Of a DNA stretch of 64,000 nt, positions 8,923 through 18,153 are shown piece by piece. The notes beneath the pieces were generated by a model, which saw only the letters and a program-made list of their open reading frames with translations, searched no databases and had not been told where the DNA came from. The first letter of the stretch is position 1. Each line of letters opens with the position of its first letter. The translations under genes and the position numbers were made by a program. This DNA is from an uncultured Nocardioides sp. (GTDB lineage: Bacteria; Actinomycetota; Actinomycetes; Propionibacteriales; Nocardioidaceae). Where the stretch lies: positions 434,001 to 498,000 of the forward strand of contig NZ_CANLDB010000003.1 in assembly GCF_947489365.1 (NCBI RefSeq), given 5' to 3'.

Positions 8923-9530
8923 CGGCTGGCGACCAGCAGCCCGACCCGGTCGACCCGACGACCGCGGCCGGCTCCTCCGAGGAGCCGGTCGAGGTCTCGG
9001 CCGACCCGGCCGACCTCGGTGACCTGGGCGACCCGGCCGACGAGGTCGAGGGCGCCGACGACACCGTCGAGTCCTCGGCCGGTGACCCGGCCGGCGACGA
9101 GCTGGCCGTCACCCGCATGGAGCTGGCGGAGCGCACCGCGGACCTGCAGCGCCTGCAGGCCGAGTTCGTCAACTACAAGCGCCGCGTCGAGCGGGACCGC
9201 GAGATGCTCGCGCAGAACGCGACGTACAAGGTGCTCGCCCCGGTCGTCGAGGTGCTCGACACCATCGACCGGGCCCGCGAGCACGGCGAGGTGGACGGCG
9301 GCTTCAAGAGCGTCGCCGACCAGCTCGAGCGCGTCGTGGCGCAGCAGGGCCTGCTCAGGTTCGCCGAGCCCGGCGACGCTTTCGACCCCAACCTCCACGA
9401 GGCGCTGTCCCACCTGGGCGGCGACCCGGAGGTCGAGGTCACCTCGGTGAAGACGGTCGTGAAGGCCGGCTACCGCATCGGGGACCGCGTCGTCCGCGCC
9501 GCGCAGGTCCTGGTCGTCGACCCGGCCTGA
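8919..9530 (+). CDS. grpE: nucleotide exchange factor GrpE
   Basis: GrpE releases ADP from DnaK and acts as a thermosensor in the chaperone cycle. The 203-residue protein starts at GTG 8919, overlapping the dnaK stop by four bases, which implies translational coupling. An acidic, low-complexity N-terminal region of about 60 residues is followed by the coiled coil ([20 protein letters not shown]) and the beta-rich head that contacts DnaK. The head contains [38 protein letters not shown] and [16 protein letters not shown]. Confidence 0.97.
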   Translation: MTAGDQQPDPVDPTTAAGSSEEPVEVSADPADLGDLGDPADEVEGADDTVESSAGDPAGDELAVTRMELAERTADLQRLQAEFVNYKRRVERDREMLAQNATYKVLAPVVEVLDTIDRAREHGEVDGGFKSVADQLERVVAQQGLLRFAEPGDAFDPNLHEALSHLGGDPEVEVTSVKTVVKAGYRIGDRVVRAAQVLVVDPA

Positions 9531-9613
9531 GCACCGGCAGCACGGCCCGGACGCACAGCACGACCCCCCACCCTGACCGCACACCCTGAACCCACCTGTG
9601 AGGGAGGTGTCCC

Positions 9614-10777
9614 GTGGCGAACGCCGAGTGGTTGAACAAGGACTTCTACGCCGTCCTCGGCGTCGCCAAGGACGCCACGTCCGCCGACATCAAGAAGGCC
9701 TACCGCAAGCTGGCGCGGGAGAACCACCCGGACTCCAACCCGGGTGACACCGCCAAGCACGACCGCTTCAAGAAGGTCGCGGAGGCCTACGACGTCGTCG
9801 GCGACGCCGCCAAGCGCAAGGAGTACGACGAGATGCGCGCGGCGGGGCCCGCCTTCGGTGGGTTCCCCAGCGGTGGTCAGGGTGGGGGCTTCGACCTCTC
9901 CGACCTCTTCGGGGGCGGTCGCGGGGGAGCCGGCCAGCCCGGCTCCGGCGGGATGGGCGACGTCTTCGGCGACCTGTTCGGCCAGACCGGCGGTCGTCGT
10001 ACGACGGGCCGGGCGCGCCCCACGAAGGGCGCGGACGCCGAGACGACCGCGACCATCGGCTTCACCGACGCCCTGGACGGCGTGACCATCTCTCTTCGCC
10101 TGTCCAGCGACTCCGCGTGCCCGACCTGCTCGGGCAGCGGCGGCAAGCCCGGCACCCGGCCGCACATCTGCACGGAGTGCGAGGGCGCCGGCTTCGTGTC
10201 CGGCCGCCAGGGCGGTGCCTTCGCGATGACGGAGACGTGCCCGGCGTGCGGCGGCCGCCAGCTCGTGTACGACGAGCCGTGCCCCACCTGCCAGGGCTCC
10301 GGCCGTGGCCGCTCCGACCGCTCCGTGCAGGCCCGCATCCCCGCCGGCGTCAAGGACGGTCAGCGGATCCGGCTGAAGGGCAAGGGCGCCAAGGGCGAGA
10401 ACGGCGGTCCCCACGGCGACCTGTACGTGACGGTCAAGGTCTCGTCCCACCGCCTCTTCGGCCGCAAGGGCGACAACCTCACCCTCGAGGTGCCGGTCTC
10501 GTTCGACGAGGCCGCGCTGGGCGCGGAGATCAAGATCCCCACCATCGGTGGCGCGCCGGTGACGCTCAAGATCCCCGCCGGGACGCCGAACGGCCGGACC
10601 TTCCGGGTCCGTGGCCGCGGCGGCCGCAAGGCCGACGGCACGAACGGCGACCTGCTGGCCACCGTCGAGGTGCAGGTGCCCGCCCGGCTCGGCACCGAGG
10701 CGCGCGAGGCCCTCGAGGCCTACCGGGAGGCGGTCGGGGAGACTACGCTCCGCGCCAACCTGTTCGAGAAGGCGTGA
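9614..10777 (+). CDS. dnaJ: co-chaperone DnaJ (Hsp40, type I)
   Basis: It delivers substrates to DnaK and stimulates its ATPase. The 387-residue protein starts at GTG 9614 after a GGGAGG ribosome site. The J domain is complete ([20 protein letters not shown], then HPD in ENHPDSNPG). A Gly/Phe-rich linker follows (about residues 78-130). The zinc-binding region has four repeats: [24 protein letters not shown] and CPTCQGSG. The third lacks the final Gly pattern, but all eight Cys are present. C-terminal peptide-binding domains follow. It resembles the DnaJ1 class that sits with dnaK in actinobacteria. Confidence 0.98.
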   Translation: MANAEWLNKDFYAVLGVAKDATSADIKKAYRKLARENHPDSNPGDTAKHDRFKKVAEAYDVVGDAAKRKEYDEMRAAGPAFGGFPSGGQGGGFDLSDLFGGGRGGAGQPGSGGMGDVFGDLFGQTGGRRTTGRARPTKGADAETTATIGFTDALDGVTISLRLSSDSACPTCSGSGGKPGTRPHICTECEGAGFVSGRQGGAFAMTETCPACGGRQLVYDEPCPTCQGSGRGRSDRSVQARIPAGVKDGQRIRLKGKGAKGENGGPHGDLYVTVKVSSHRLFGRKGDNLTLEVPVSFDEAALGAEIKIPTIGGAPVTLKIPAGTPNGRTFRVRGRGGRKADGTNGDLLATVEVQVPARLGTEAREALEAYREAVGETTLRANLFEKA

Positions 10778-10779
10778 CC

Positions 10780-11220
10780 ATGATGGACGCACCCGTGGAC
10801 CGGCCCGGTGGACCGCCACCTGAGGCCGCCGTCTACGTCATCAGCGTGGCCGCCCAGCTGACCGGCCTGCACCCGCAGACCCTCCGCACCTACGAGCGGA
10901 TGGGTCTCATCACGCCGCAGCGCACCGCCGGTGGCGGTCGTCGCTACTCGGGGCGCGACATCGACCAGCTCCGCGAGATCGCCCGGCTGACGGGCTCCGG
11001 GATCGGGATCGAGGGCGTGCGCCGGATCATGGACCTCGAGCACCACGCGCTCGCGCTCGAGCACCGCAACCACGAGCTGCAGGCCGAGCTCGAGGCCACC
11101 CGGCAGGCCCTGCGCGAGGCCCTGTCCGCCCGACCCACCCCGCTGCCGGCCTCCCGCCTGCCCGCCCTGCTGCAGCAAGAGGCGCCCGGGTCCCTCGTCG
11201 TCTGGCGCCGCGGGCGCTGA
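10780..11220 (+). CDS. hspR: heat-shock repressor HspR (MerR family)
   Basis: It represses the dnaK operon by binding HAIR, with DnaK thought to act as co-repressor. The 146-residue product starts at ATG 10780, two bases after dnaJ; an in-frame GTG at 10774 is possible. The winged helix-turn-helix is clear (VISVAAQLTGLHPQTLRTYE, then RMGLITPQRTAGGGRRYSGR). A leucine-rich coiled coil follows (EHHALALEHRNHELQAELEA). Its position as the last gene and the operator at 6951-6977 close the feedback loop. Confidence 0.97.
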   Translation: MMDAPVDRPGGPPPEAAVYVISVAAQLTGLHPQTLRTYERMGLITPQRTAGGGRRYSGRDIDQLREIARLTGSGIGIEGVRRIMDLEHHALALEHRNHELQAELEATRQALREALSARPTPLPASRLPALLQQEAPGSLVVWRRGR

Positions 11221-11228
11221 CCGACGAT

Positions 11229-11252
11229 CTCCCGACAGCCCTGTCGGAGGAG
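11229..11252 (+). terminator. candidate terminator after hspR
   Basis: CCGACAG and CTGTCGG form a 7-bp perfect stem with a 2-base loop, nine bases after the hspR stop codon. It likely ends the heat-shock operon. Confidence 0.55.
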
Positions 11253-11292
11253 CCCCACCCGGTCTACCCTCCCGCTCAGGGGAGGGGGAACC

Positions 11293-12180
11293 GTGGCCGA
11301 GCCGACGCTCTGGTGGCACCACCACCGCATGACGGCGCCCTCCCGCGCGCCCCACGAGCGCTGGGTCGTCGGCGAGCACCCCTGGGGTTCGAGCCTGTGG
11401 GACTGCCCCACCCGCCGTGAGCCCGACCGTCGGCTGCGCGTCGTCGAGGTGTCGGTGGCCGAGCCCGGCGCCCCCGTGGCCGCCGCCGTCCACGCCGTCC
11501 TCGACCGCCTCCCCGCCCCGCGGTGGCGCGAGCCGTGGGACCGGTGGGGGTGGTTCGGCCTCTCCCGACGTCCGGCGGGCCGCACCGCGAAGCTCCCGTT
11601 CACCGGCCGCATCCACCTGGCCGACGCGCTGTGCCACCGGGCGAGCGACCACCACCTCCCGCACGCGCCCGAGGTCGCCCGGGCCGTCCGGGCCGCGCTG
11701 TGGGGGTGCCGGGCCCAGGACTCGCTCACCTCCAACGCGCTGAACCGCTGGCTCGCCGACGTCGACCGCGCCGACGAGCTGGCGACGGGGATCGCGATGT
11801 ACGCCCGCTCGATGGTCGGTGCGCCGGCCGCCCACGCGGCGGTCGTGACCCGGGCGGCGGCGCTGACCCGGGACCTCGTGGACGCCACGGCGAGCGACCT
11901 CGAGCCGGTACGACGGGAGGCCGTGACGCAGCTCCGCGCCCTGCTCGACGGGTGCCGCGAGGCCCACCACGCGCGGGAGGCGCTCGAGGCCGCCCTCGCG
12001 CGGGCCTCGCGGGAGCCGGTCCTCCCCGACCTCCGCCTCGCCGCCGCCGACGCGGACCGCGACGAGCGCCGCCACCGGGTGAGCGAGGTCCTGCGCGACC
12101 TGCGCGCCGAGGTCGTCGTCCTGCGGGAGGTCGACGCCGAGCTCCACGACACCCGGGAGCGCCCCGCCACCGCAGGGTGA
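11293..12180 (+). CDS. uncharacterised protein with WWHHHRM N-terminus (paralog of 14539-15609)
   Basis: This 295-residue protein starts at GTG 11293 and is not from a family I can name. It begins AEPTLWWHHHRM and later has LPFTGRIHLADALCHRASDH, followed by a helical region (about residues 115-285) ending in SEVLRDLRAEVVVLREVDAE. The same blocks in the same order occur in the gene at 14539-15609, so the two are paralogs. This copy lacks the transmembrane helices found in the other and is probably soluble. The long helices suggest a coiled-coil or scaffold role, but no catalytic motif is visible. Confidence 0.75.
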   Translation: MAEPTLWWHHHRMTAPSRAPHERWVVGEHPWGSSLWDCPTRREPDRRLRVVEVSVAEPGAPVAAAVHAVLDRLPAPRWREPWDRWGWFGLSRRPAGRTAKLPFTGRIHLADALCHRASDHHLPHAPEVARAVRAALWGCRAQDSLTSNALNRWLADVDRADELATGIAMYARSMVGAPAAHAAVVTRAAALTRDLVDATASDLEPVRREAVTQLRALLDGCREAHHAREALEAALARASREPVLPDLRLAAADADRDERRHRVSEVLRDLRAEVVVLREVDAELHDTRERPATAG

Positions 12181-12211
12181 CCCCGTGAGACGTGAGACGG
12201 CCTGGTGCGGC

Positions 12212-12255
12212 GGTCTCGCGGCTCGGTCGCGGGGCGACCTCGCACCTCGACCACC
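12212..12255. repeat. REP-like intergenic dyad repeat, copy B (inverted)
   Basis: This is a diverged copy of the repeat at 3656 in the opposite orientation. It starts GGTCTCGCGGCTCGGTCGC and ends CTCGCACCTCGACCACC, with the two ends able to pair. It sits between the first WWHHHRM-type gene and the alpha/beta hydrolase. Confidence 0.7.
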
Positions 12256-12298
12256 GGGGTGACGCGCACACCGATGAGTTCCGGCGGGACTCCCGGTC

Positions 12299-13108
12299 AT
12301 GACCGCCATGACGACCACCACCGGCCACGCCCCCGTCGGCGACCTGAGCATCTACCACGAGATCCACGGTGAGCCGTCCGGGCTGCCGCCCGTCCTGCTG
12401 CTCCACGGCGGCCTGTTCGACGTCGACCTGCAGTTCGGCGGCATCATCGGCGGCCTCGCCGCCGACCGGCAGGTCGTGGCGATGGACCTCCAGGGTCACG
12501 GCGGCACGAACGACGTCGACCGTCCGCTGCGCCCCGAGCACCTCGCGGACGACGCCGTCGGGCTGCTCGACCACCTCGGCATCGACCGGGTCGACGTCGT
12601 CGGCTACAGCCTGGGCGGTGCCGCCGCGCTCTCGCTCGCGCTGCGCCACCCCGACCGGGTGCGCCGGGCGGTGCTGTCGTCGGTCTCCTTCAACGCCGCC
12701 GGCCTGCGGGGGCAGAACGAGGAGGCGGTCGGCGAGCTGACGGTCGACATGATCGCCGGGAGCCCGATGGAGGCGACGTACCTCGCGAAGTCGCCCCACC
12801 CCGACCGCGAGCACCTCCAGGGCCTGCTCGACAAGCTCGGTCGCGTCTTCGAGGGCATGGACTGGACCGACGACGAGGTCCGCTCGATCGCCGCGCCCAC
12901 CCTGGTCACGGTCGGCGACGCCGACATGGTCACCCTCGACCACGCCGTGGAGTTCCTCCGCCTGCGCGGCGGCGACGTGAACGGCGACTTCGACGGCCTC
13001 CCCGCCTCGCAGCTCGCGGTGCTGCCGGGCACCACCCACTTCGGCGGGTACGCGAACCCCGAGCTGGTGCTGGCGGTCCTGCGGCCGTTCCTGTCGGTGG
13101 CCGACTGA
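12299..13108 (+). CDS. alpha/beta hydrolase
   Basis: A 269-residue serine hydrolase of the alpha/beta fold. The oxyanion segment is VLLLHGGLFDVD, the nucleophile elbow GYSLGG holds the catalytic Ser, the acid is probably Asp in VTVGDADMV, and the His is in PGTTHFGGY. The LQGHGGTNDVDRP block is that of C-C bond hydrolases and esterases. ATG 12299 was used; ATG 12308 is possible. It lies 67 bases upstream of homogentisate dioxygenase on the same strand. A role in aromatic catabolism is therefore possible but unproven. Confidence 0.88.
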   Translation: MTAMTTTTGHAPVGDLSIYHEIHGEPSGLPPVLLLHGGLFDVDLQFGGIIGGLAADRQVVAMDLQGHGGTNDVDRPLRPEHLADDAVGLLDHLGIDRVDVVGYSLGGAAALSLALRHPDRVRRAVLSSVSFNAAGLRGQNEEAVGELTVDMIAGSPMEATYLAKSPHPDREHLQGLLDKLGRVFEGMDWTDDEVRSIAAPTLVTVGDADMVTLDHAVEFLRLRGGDVNGDFDGLPASQLAVLPGTTHFGGYANPELVLAVLRPFLSVAD

Positions 13109-13140
13109 CACCCGCGGAGGAGCCTGGAAGAGTCCGTCCT

Positions 13141-13160
13141 GCGCCACACCGTGGTGGCGC
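13141..13160. promoter_or_regulatory. inverted repeat upstream of hmgA
   Basis: GCGCCAC and GTGGCGC flank a 6-base centre just before the GGAAGGA ribosome site of hmgA. It could be an operator, an mRNA hairpin at the start site, or a terminator for the upstream hydrolase gene. Confidence 0.35.
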
Positions 13161-13175
13161 GGGAAGGACGCGACG

Positions 13176-14372
13176 ATGGCTCACTACCAGCGCGTGGGCG
13201 CCGTACCACCCAAGCGGCACACGCAGCACCGCGACGACGACGGTGCGCTCTACTCCGAGGAGCTGATGGGGGAGGAGGGCTTCTCCTCCGACGCCTCGCT
13301 GCTCTACCACCGCCACGTCCCGTCGGCGATCCGCTCCGCGCGGACGTGGGAGCTGCCCGACCAGACGACGCGCCCCAACCACCCGCTCGTGCCGCTCCAC
13401 CTGAAGCTCCACACCCTCTTCGAGGGCGAGGCCTGGCGCGACGTGGACGCCGTCACCGGACGCCGCCTCGTGCTCGCGAACTCCGACGTCCGCATCTCGT
13501 ACGCCGCCGTCGGGGCGACGTCCCCGCTCTACCGCAACGCGGTCGGCGACGAGTGCGTGTACGTCGAGGACGGCACCGGCCGCATCGAGACCGTCTTCGG
13601 CGACCTCGAGGTCGGCCGCGGCGACTACGTCGTCGTGCCGCGCGCCACCACCCACCGGTGGGTGCCCTCGGGCGACGGCCCGCTGCGCCTGTACGCCGTC
13701 GAGGCCAACAGCCACATCGCCCCGCCGAAGCGCTACCTGTCGAAGTACGGCCAGTTCCTCGAGCACGCGCCGTACTGCGAGCGCGACCTGCGCCCGCCGA
13801 CCCCGCCGCGGGTCGTCGACGACACCGACGTCGAGGTCTACCTCAAGCACCGCGGCCACGGCCCGGGCGGCCTGGCGGGGACGGTGCACGTCGTCCCGCA
13901 CCACCCGTTCGACGTGGTCGGCTGGGACGGCTGCCTCTACCCCTACGCCTTCAACGTCGACGACTTCGAGCCCATCACCGGACGCGTCCACCAGCCGCCG
14001 CCGGTCCACCAGGTCTTCGAGGGCTGGAACTTCGTCATCTGCAACTTCGTGCCGCGCAAGGTCGACTACCACCCGCTGGCCGTCCCGGTGCCGTACTACC
14101 ACTCGAACGTCGACTCCGACGAGGTCATGTTCTACGTCGGCGGCGACTACGAGGCCCGCAAGGGCACGGGCATCGGCATCGGCTCGATCTCCCTGCACCC
14201 GGGCGGCCACGCCCACGGCCCGCAGCCCGGCGCCGTCGAGGCCAGCCTCGGCGCGGAGCGGTTCGACGAGCTCGCGGTCATGGTCGACACCTTCAAGCCG
14301 CTCGAGCTCGGCGAGGCCGCCCTCGCCAGCGACGACGGCGCCTACGCGTGGTCCTGGGACAAGAACGGCTGA
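13176..14372 (+). CDS. hmgA: homogentisate 1,2-dioxygenase
   Basis: It opens the ring of homogentisate with O2 to give maleylacetoacetate, a central step of tyrosine and phenylalanine breakdown. The 398-residue protein has the two-half cupin layout. The Fe(II) site is in the C-terminal half: His309 and an acidic residue in YYHSNVDSDEVMFY, and a His in HPGGHAHGP. The N-terminal part holds VVVPRATTHRW. No maleylacetoacetate isomerase or fumarylacetoacetase gene lies nearby, so the pathway is split in this genome or the pathway context differs. Confidence 0.93.
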   Translation: MAHYQRVGAVPPKRHTQHRDDDGALYSEELMGEEGFSSDASLLYHRHVPSAIRSARTWELPDQTTRPNHPLVPLHLKLHTLFEGEAWRDVDAVTGRRLVLANSDVRISYAAVGATSPLYRNAVGDECVYVEDGTGRIETVFGDLEVGRGDYVVVPRATTHRWVPSGDGPLRLYAVEANSHIAPPKRYLSKYGQFLEHAPYCERDLRPPTPPRVVDDTDVEVYLKHRGHGPGGLAGTVHVVPHHPFDVVGWDGCLYPYAFNVDDFEPITGRVHQPPPVHQVFEGWNFVICNFVPRKVDYHPLAVPVPYYHSNVDSDEVMFYVGGDYEARKGTGIGIGSISLHPGGHAHGPQPGAVEASLGAERFDELAVMVDTFKPLELGEAALASDDGAYAWSWDKNG

Positions 14373-14378
14373 CGGCCC

Positions 14379-14460
14379 CGGAGATCGAGGTGCGAGGCGG
14401 CCACGGCCCTCCCCGGAGATCGAGGTGCGAGGCCGGCCACGGCCGAGCCACGAGATCCCC
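14379..14460. repeat. REP-like intergenic dyad repeat, copies C1 (partial) and C2 (full)
   Basis: Two tandem copies follow the hmgA stop codon. C1 (14379-14408) stops after the core and lacks the second arm. C2 (14411-14460) is full length and almost identical to the copy at 3656. The partial copy suggests duplication followed by deletion. Confidence 0.8.
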
Positions 14461-14538
14461 GCACCTCACCGGGGCACGTCCCACCGAGGGTTAGCCTCGA
14501 CAGCCGGCGGGCAGGCTGCACCTCGGAGGTGAGACATC

Positions 14539-15609
14539 GTGACGCAACCGGCGTTGTGGTGGCAGCACCACCGCATGCGCCCGCCGGTCATGGGGCGGGA
14601 GATGCGCTGGGCGGTCGCCCGCTACCCGTGGGGGGTCGCGGTGTGGGAGAAGCCCCTGCACTGGGTCGCCCCGGCGGGGATGCGGGTGGTCGACGTGGTC
14701 GTCACCGACCCGACGGCCCCGATCGACCTGGCCCAGGCGCACGCGGTCGAGCGGCTGCCGCGCCCGCCGCGGGCCCAGCGGGTGGCGAGCGCGCTGCCCT
14801 TCCCCGCCAGCGCCCGGTCCGTCACCGCCGCCACCGTGGTCGCGCTCCTCGTGCTCCTCGTCGTGACCTTCCAGACGGCGGCGTCGCCGGCCCTGGGGCG
14901 CTCGGACGGCCTCGTGCTGCTGCTCCTCGCGGGCCTGCCGGCCGTGGTGGCGGCCCTCGCGCTGGCCGACCGCGTCCCGCCCCACCACCACCCGGCCGCC
15001 TGGCGCCGCCGGGGCCACGACGCCGCGTCCGTGCCGTTCACGGGCCGGATCCAGCTGGCCGACGCGCTCTGCCAGCGCTCCGCGCACCAGCCGTACGCCG
15101 CCGAGCTGCGGCACGCCGTCCGTGCCGCGCTGTGGGAGTGCCGGGCCGACCGGGCGGCCCACCACGAGGGCCGGCCCCGCCTCGACGCGTGGCTCGACGA
15201 CCTCGACGAGGGTGACCGCCTCGCCGCGGAGGTGCTGGAGCACGTGCCGACCGCCACGGACCCGGGCCCGGGCACGGTGGTCGGCCGGGCCGCCGAGGTC
15301 GTGCCCGAGCTCGTCGCCTCCCTGGCGACCCCCTCGCCGGGACAGCGGGCCGGGGCCCTGCGCCAGCTGGCGGAGCTCCGCGACGCCTGCGAGGAGGCGG
15401 TGGCCGCCCGGGAGTCCCTCGCCCGCACGGTCGACGCCGTCGCCCACGAGCCCGAGCCGACGTCGCTGCTCGGGCGCAGCGAGCGGGCCGAGTGGGTCGC
15501 GACGCGGGTCGAGGACCTCCTCGGCGACCTCCGCGCCGAGGCCACGATCCTGCGCGAGGTCGACTCCGAGCTGCGCACCCGCGACGGCGGCGACGTCCAC
15601 GGTCGCTGA
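14539..15609 (+). CDS. uncharacterised membrane protein with WWQHHRM N-terminus (paralog of 11293-12180)
   Basis: This 356-residue protein starts at GTG 14539. It shares with the 11293 gene the opening block (QPALWWQHHRM), the ARYPWGVAVW region, VPFTGRIQLADALCQRS and the final SELRTRD-type helix. It adds two hydrophobic helices (about residues 95-115 and 122-138) before the shared helical domain. The same core therefore exists in a soluble and a membrane-bound version 3 kb apart. The family is not recognised, and no nuclease, protease or transferase motif was seen. Confidence 0.75.
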   Translation: MTQPALWWQHHRMRPPVMGREMRWAVARYPWGVAVWEKPLHWVAPAGMRVVDVVVTDPTAPIDLAQAHAVERLPRPPRAQRVASALPFPASARSVTAATVVALLVLLVVTFQTAASPALGRSDGLVLLLLAGLPAVVAALALADRVPPHHHPAAWRRRGHDAASVPFTGRIQLADALCQRSAHQPYAAELRHAVRAALWECRADRAAHHEGRPRLDAWLDDLDEGDRLAAEVLEHVPTATDPGPGTVVGRAAEVVPELVASLATPSPGQRAGALRQLAELRDACEEAVAARESLARTVDAVAHEPEPTSLLGRSERAEWVATRVEDLLGDLRAEATILREVDSELRTRDGGDVHGR

Positions 15610-15641
15610 CCCGCCGGGCGGGGCGCGCCCGGCGTGTCAGC
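15605..15641 (+). terminator. strong GC hairpin
   Basis: GCTGAC...GTCAGC outer arms with an inner CGCCGGGC/GCCCGGCG stem begin inside the end of the upstream gene and finish nine bases before the SDR start. It is a probable terminator. It could also limit read-through into the SDR gene. Confidence 0.55.
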
Positions 15642-15649
15642 ATGGCCGG

Positions 15650-16384
15650 ATGAGCGGACTTCAGGGACGACTTTCCGGGGTGCGGGTCGCGGTGACGGGC
15701 GCCTCCAGCGGCATCGGCGAGGCGACGGCGCGCGCGCTGGCCGACGAGGGGGCGCGGGTGGCGCTGCTGGCCCGTCGTACCGACCTGCTGGAGGACATCG
15801 CCGCAGACATCGGCCCGTCGGCGACGGCGTACCAGGTGGACGTCACCGACGCCGCGGCCGTGCGCGACACCATCGCGCGGGTCGCCGAGGACCTCGGTGG
15901 CATCGACGTGCTGGTCAACAACGCCGGCGTCGGGTCGATGTCGCTGGCCGCGGACGCCGACCTCGACGAGTGGCACACGATGGTCGACGTCAACCTCCAC
16001 GGCGTCCTGCACGCCAGCCACGCCGCGCTCCCGCACCTCGTCGCCGCGGCGCAGGGGGAGCGGGGGATCGCCGACCTCGTGACCGTCAGCTCGGCGAGCG
16101 GACGCCGGGTGCCGAAGGCCACCTCCAACGTGTACGCCGCCACCAAGCACGCCGTGGGTGCCTTCTGCGAGGCGCTGCGGCTCGAGCTGGGGCCGCAGCA
16201 GGTCCGCGTCGGCCTCGTCGAGCCCGGCTTCGTCGTCACCGACATGACCAGCGACCAGGACTTCGGCGAGCTCGAGGCGCTGGAGGCCTCCGACGTGGCC
16301 GACTCCATCGTCTTCATGGTCACGCGCCCGCGACGCCATGCGGTCAACGAGATGCTGATGCGGGCGGTGGGTCAGTCGAGCTGA
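15650..16384 (+). CDS. short-chain dehydrogenase/reductase (classical SDR)
   Basis: An NAD(P)-dependent oxidoreductase of 244 residues. The Rossmann motif is TGASSGIGEA, followed by VLVNNAG, the catalytic Ser in VTVSSASG and YAATK (Tyr-x-x-x-Lys). The cofactor-specificity region holds LLARRTD, where Arg after the second strand suggests NADP. ATG 15650 was chosen; the frame is open upstream but overlaps the previous gene. Related enzymes act on keto groups of small alcohols or acids, but the substrate cannot be deduced here. Confidence 0.9.
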   Translation: MSGLQGRLSGVRVAVTGASSGIGEATARALADEGARVALLARRTDLLEDIAADIGPSATAYQVDVTDAAAVRDTIARVAEDLGGIDVLVNNAGVGSMSLAADADLDEWHTMVDVNLHGVLHASHAALPHLVAAAQGERGIADLVTVSSASGRRVPKATSNVYAATKHAVGAFCEALRLELGPQQVRVGLVEPGFVVTDMTSDQDFGELEALEASDVADSIVFMVTRPRRHAVNEMLMRAVGQSS

Positions 16385-16408
16385 CCCGGTCGGGACCCCG
16401 GACGTGCG

Positions 16409-16449
16409 ACGACCCGGCAGGCCCCGTGGGTGGGGGCCGGCCGGGTCGT
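16409..16449. terminator. bidirectional terminator between SDR and ABC permease
   Basis: ACGACCCGGC and GCCGGGTCGT are perfect 10-base arms around a CCCC...GGGG inner stem. It lies between two convergent genes and would serve both. Confidence 0.7.
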
Positions 16450-16460
16450 GTGCGGTGACC

Positions 16461-17345
16461 TCAGCGTGAGGCGGTGAAGCCCGTCAGCCCGCGGCGGGCG
16501 CGGATGCTGTTGGCCAGCGACGAGAAGACGAACGACGCCAGCATGCCCAGGATCAGGATGACGATCATGAGGGCGAGCAGGTTCGACGACTGCCCGTTGG
16601 TGGCCGCCTGGTTGAGCTGCGTGCCGAGGGCGGGCACCTCGGGGATCGAGACGATGATCTCGCCGGCCAGCAGCCCGCGCCAGGCGAACGCCCAGCCCTG
16701 GCTGAGCCCCGACACGTACGACGGGAGCGCGGCCGGGATGACGACGTACCGGTAGCGGCGCCAGCCCCGCGCGCCGAGCATGTGCCCGGCCCGCAGGTAC
16801 GCCGGGGGCACGTCGTCGATGCCCGAGATGATGCCGTTCGCGATCGAGGGGATGGCCCCCATGAGGATCACGAAGTAGATCGCCGCGCTGTCGAGCCCGA
16901 AGATCAGGATCGCGAAGGGGAACCACACGATCGACGGCATCGTCTGAAGGCCGGTGATCATCGCGCCGATGGCGTTGCGCAGCGGCTTCCACTGCGAGAC
17001 CGCGATGCCGAGCGCCGTACCGATCACCAGCGACAGCAGGAAGCCCTGCACGCCGCGCATGACGGTGTTCTGCACGCCCATCCAGAAGTTGAACGGGCCG
17101 TTGCCGGTGGCCACGAACACCAGGCGCTCGAACGTGTCGGCCGGGGAGGCGAACCGGTAGTCCGGCTTCCAGCCCGAGGTGTAGAGCAGCTGCCAGATCG
17201 CCAGGACGATCACGACGGCGGCGACCTTCGGCCAGACCGCCGCGAAGATCTCCTTGCCGCGACCCGGCTTCGCCGCGGCGCGCGCGCCGGGCTCCTTGCC
17301 GGCGGGCGGGGCGGTGGTCGGTCGTTCGGTGACGTCAGCGGACAT
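16461..17345 (-). CDS. ABC transporter permease (SsuC/NrtB/TauC type)
   Basis: The inner-membrane channel of an importer for sulfonate-, nitrate- or taurine-like anions. The 294-residue product has about six transmembrane helices after a charged N-terminus. The coupling-helix loop that meets the ATPase is present: VPPAYLRAGHMLGARGWRRY. It is the last gene of a three-gene operon and overlaps the ATPase gene by 11 bases. A TauE/SafE exporter transcribed the other way supports a sulfonate-type substrate, but this is inferred from context. Confidence 0.9.
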   Translation of the reverse strand: MSADVTERPTTAPPAGKEPGARAAAKPGRGKEIFAAVWPKVAAVVIVLAIWQLLYTSGWKPDYRFASPADTFERLVFVATGNGPFNFWMGVQNTVMRGVQGFLLSLVIGTALGIAVSQWKPLRNAIGAMITGLQTMPSIVWFPFAILIFGLDSAAIYFVILMGAIPSIANGIISGIDDVPPAYLRAGHMLGARGWRRYRYVVIPAALPSYVSGLSQGWAFAWRGLLAGEIIVSIPEVPALGTQLNQAATNGQSSNLLALMIVILILGMLASFVFSSLANSIRARRGLTGFTASR

Positions 17346-18153
17346 GCCGGGCCACCTCCGTCTTCAGCTCGTCGGTCATGTGGGCGGCCTGCTCGGTCAG
17401 GTGGGGGTCGTCCAGGTGCCGCGGACGCGGCAGGTGGACCGGGTAGATCTGCTTCACCCGTCCCGGTCCCGACTCCATGAGCACGGTGCGGTCCGACAGG
17501 CGGGCGGCCTCGCGGACGTTGTGCGTCACGAACATCACGGTCAGCCCGAGCTCGGACCACAGCGACTCGATCTCGTCGTGCATCGCGTCGCGGGTCATGG
17601 CGTCGAGCGCCGCGAACGGCTCGTCCATGAGGACGATGTCGGCGTCCTGCGCCAGCACGCGCGCCAGGGCGCCGCGCTGCCGCATGCCGCCGGACAGCTC
17701 GTGGGGACGCCGGTGGCCCCGGCCGCCGAGGCGGACCTTCTCGAGCAGCTGCTCGACCCGGGGCTTCCGGTCGGCCTTCGCCATGCCGTTCAGGCGCAGC
17801 GCGAGGTCGACGTTCTGGGCCAGGGTGAGCCACGGGAAGAGCGTGGCCTCCTGGAACATGAACGCGATCCGCTTGCCGTGGGTGTCCACGGTGCCGGAGG
17901 TCGGCTTGTCGAGTCCCGCCACCAGGTTCAGCAGCGTCGACTTGCCGCAGCCACTGGCCCCGAGCAGGCAGACGAACTCGCCCGCGGCGATCTGGAGGTC
18001 GACGTCGGAGAGGGCGACGACCTCCTCGGCGCCGCTGCCGAACACCTTGGAGACGCCGCGGATGTCGACCGCGACACCACGGTCGGTCCGCTCCTGGGGC
18101 GTCGACGCGGTGGCGGTGCTGTTCGCGAGGGAGCTGCTCGAGACGGTGCTCAC
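17335..18153 (-). CDS. ABC transporter ATP-binding protein (SsuB/NrtD/TauB type)
   Basis: It powers the importer encoded by its neighbours. The 272-residue protein starts at GTG 18153, overlapping the end of the binding-protein gene by four bases. All motifs are intact: Walker A GASGCGKST, Q-loop FMFQEATLFPW, signature LSGGMRQR, Walker B ADIVLMDEPFAALD and H-loop FVTHNV. The signature Arg-Gln-Arg and the sequence around it match the nitrate/sulfonate/taurine group. Confidence 0.93.
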   Translation of the reverse strand: MSTVSSSSLANSTATASTPQERTDRGVAVDIRGVSKVFGSGAEEVVALSDVDLQIAAGEFVCLLGASGCGKSTLLNLVAGLDKPTSGTVDTHGKRIAFMFQEATLFPWLTLAQNVDLALRLNGMAKADRKPRVEQLLEKVRLGGRGHRRPHELSGGMRQRGALARVLAQDADIVLMDEPFAALDAMTRDAMHDEIESLWSELGLTVMFVTHNVREAARLSDRTVLMESGPGRVKQIYPVHLPRPRHLDDPHLTEQAAHMTDELKTEVARHVR

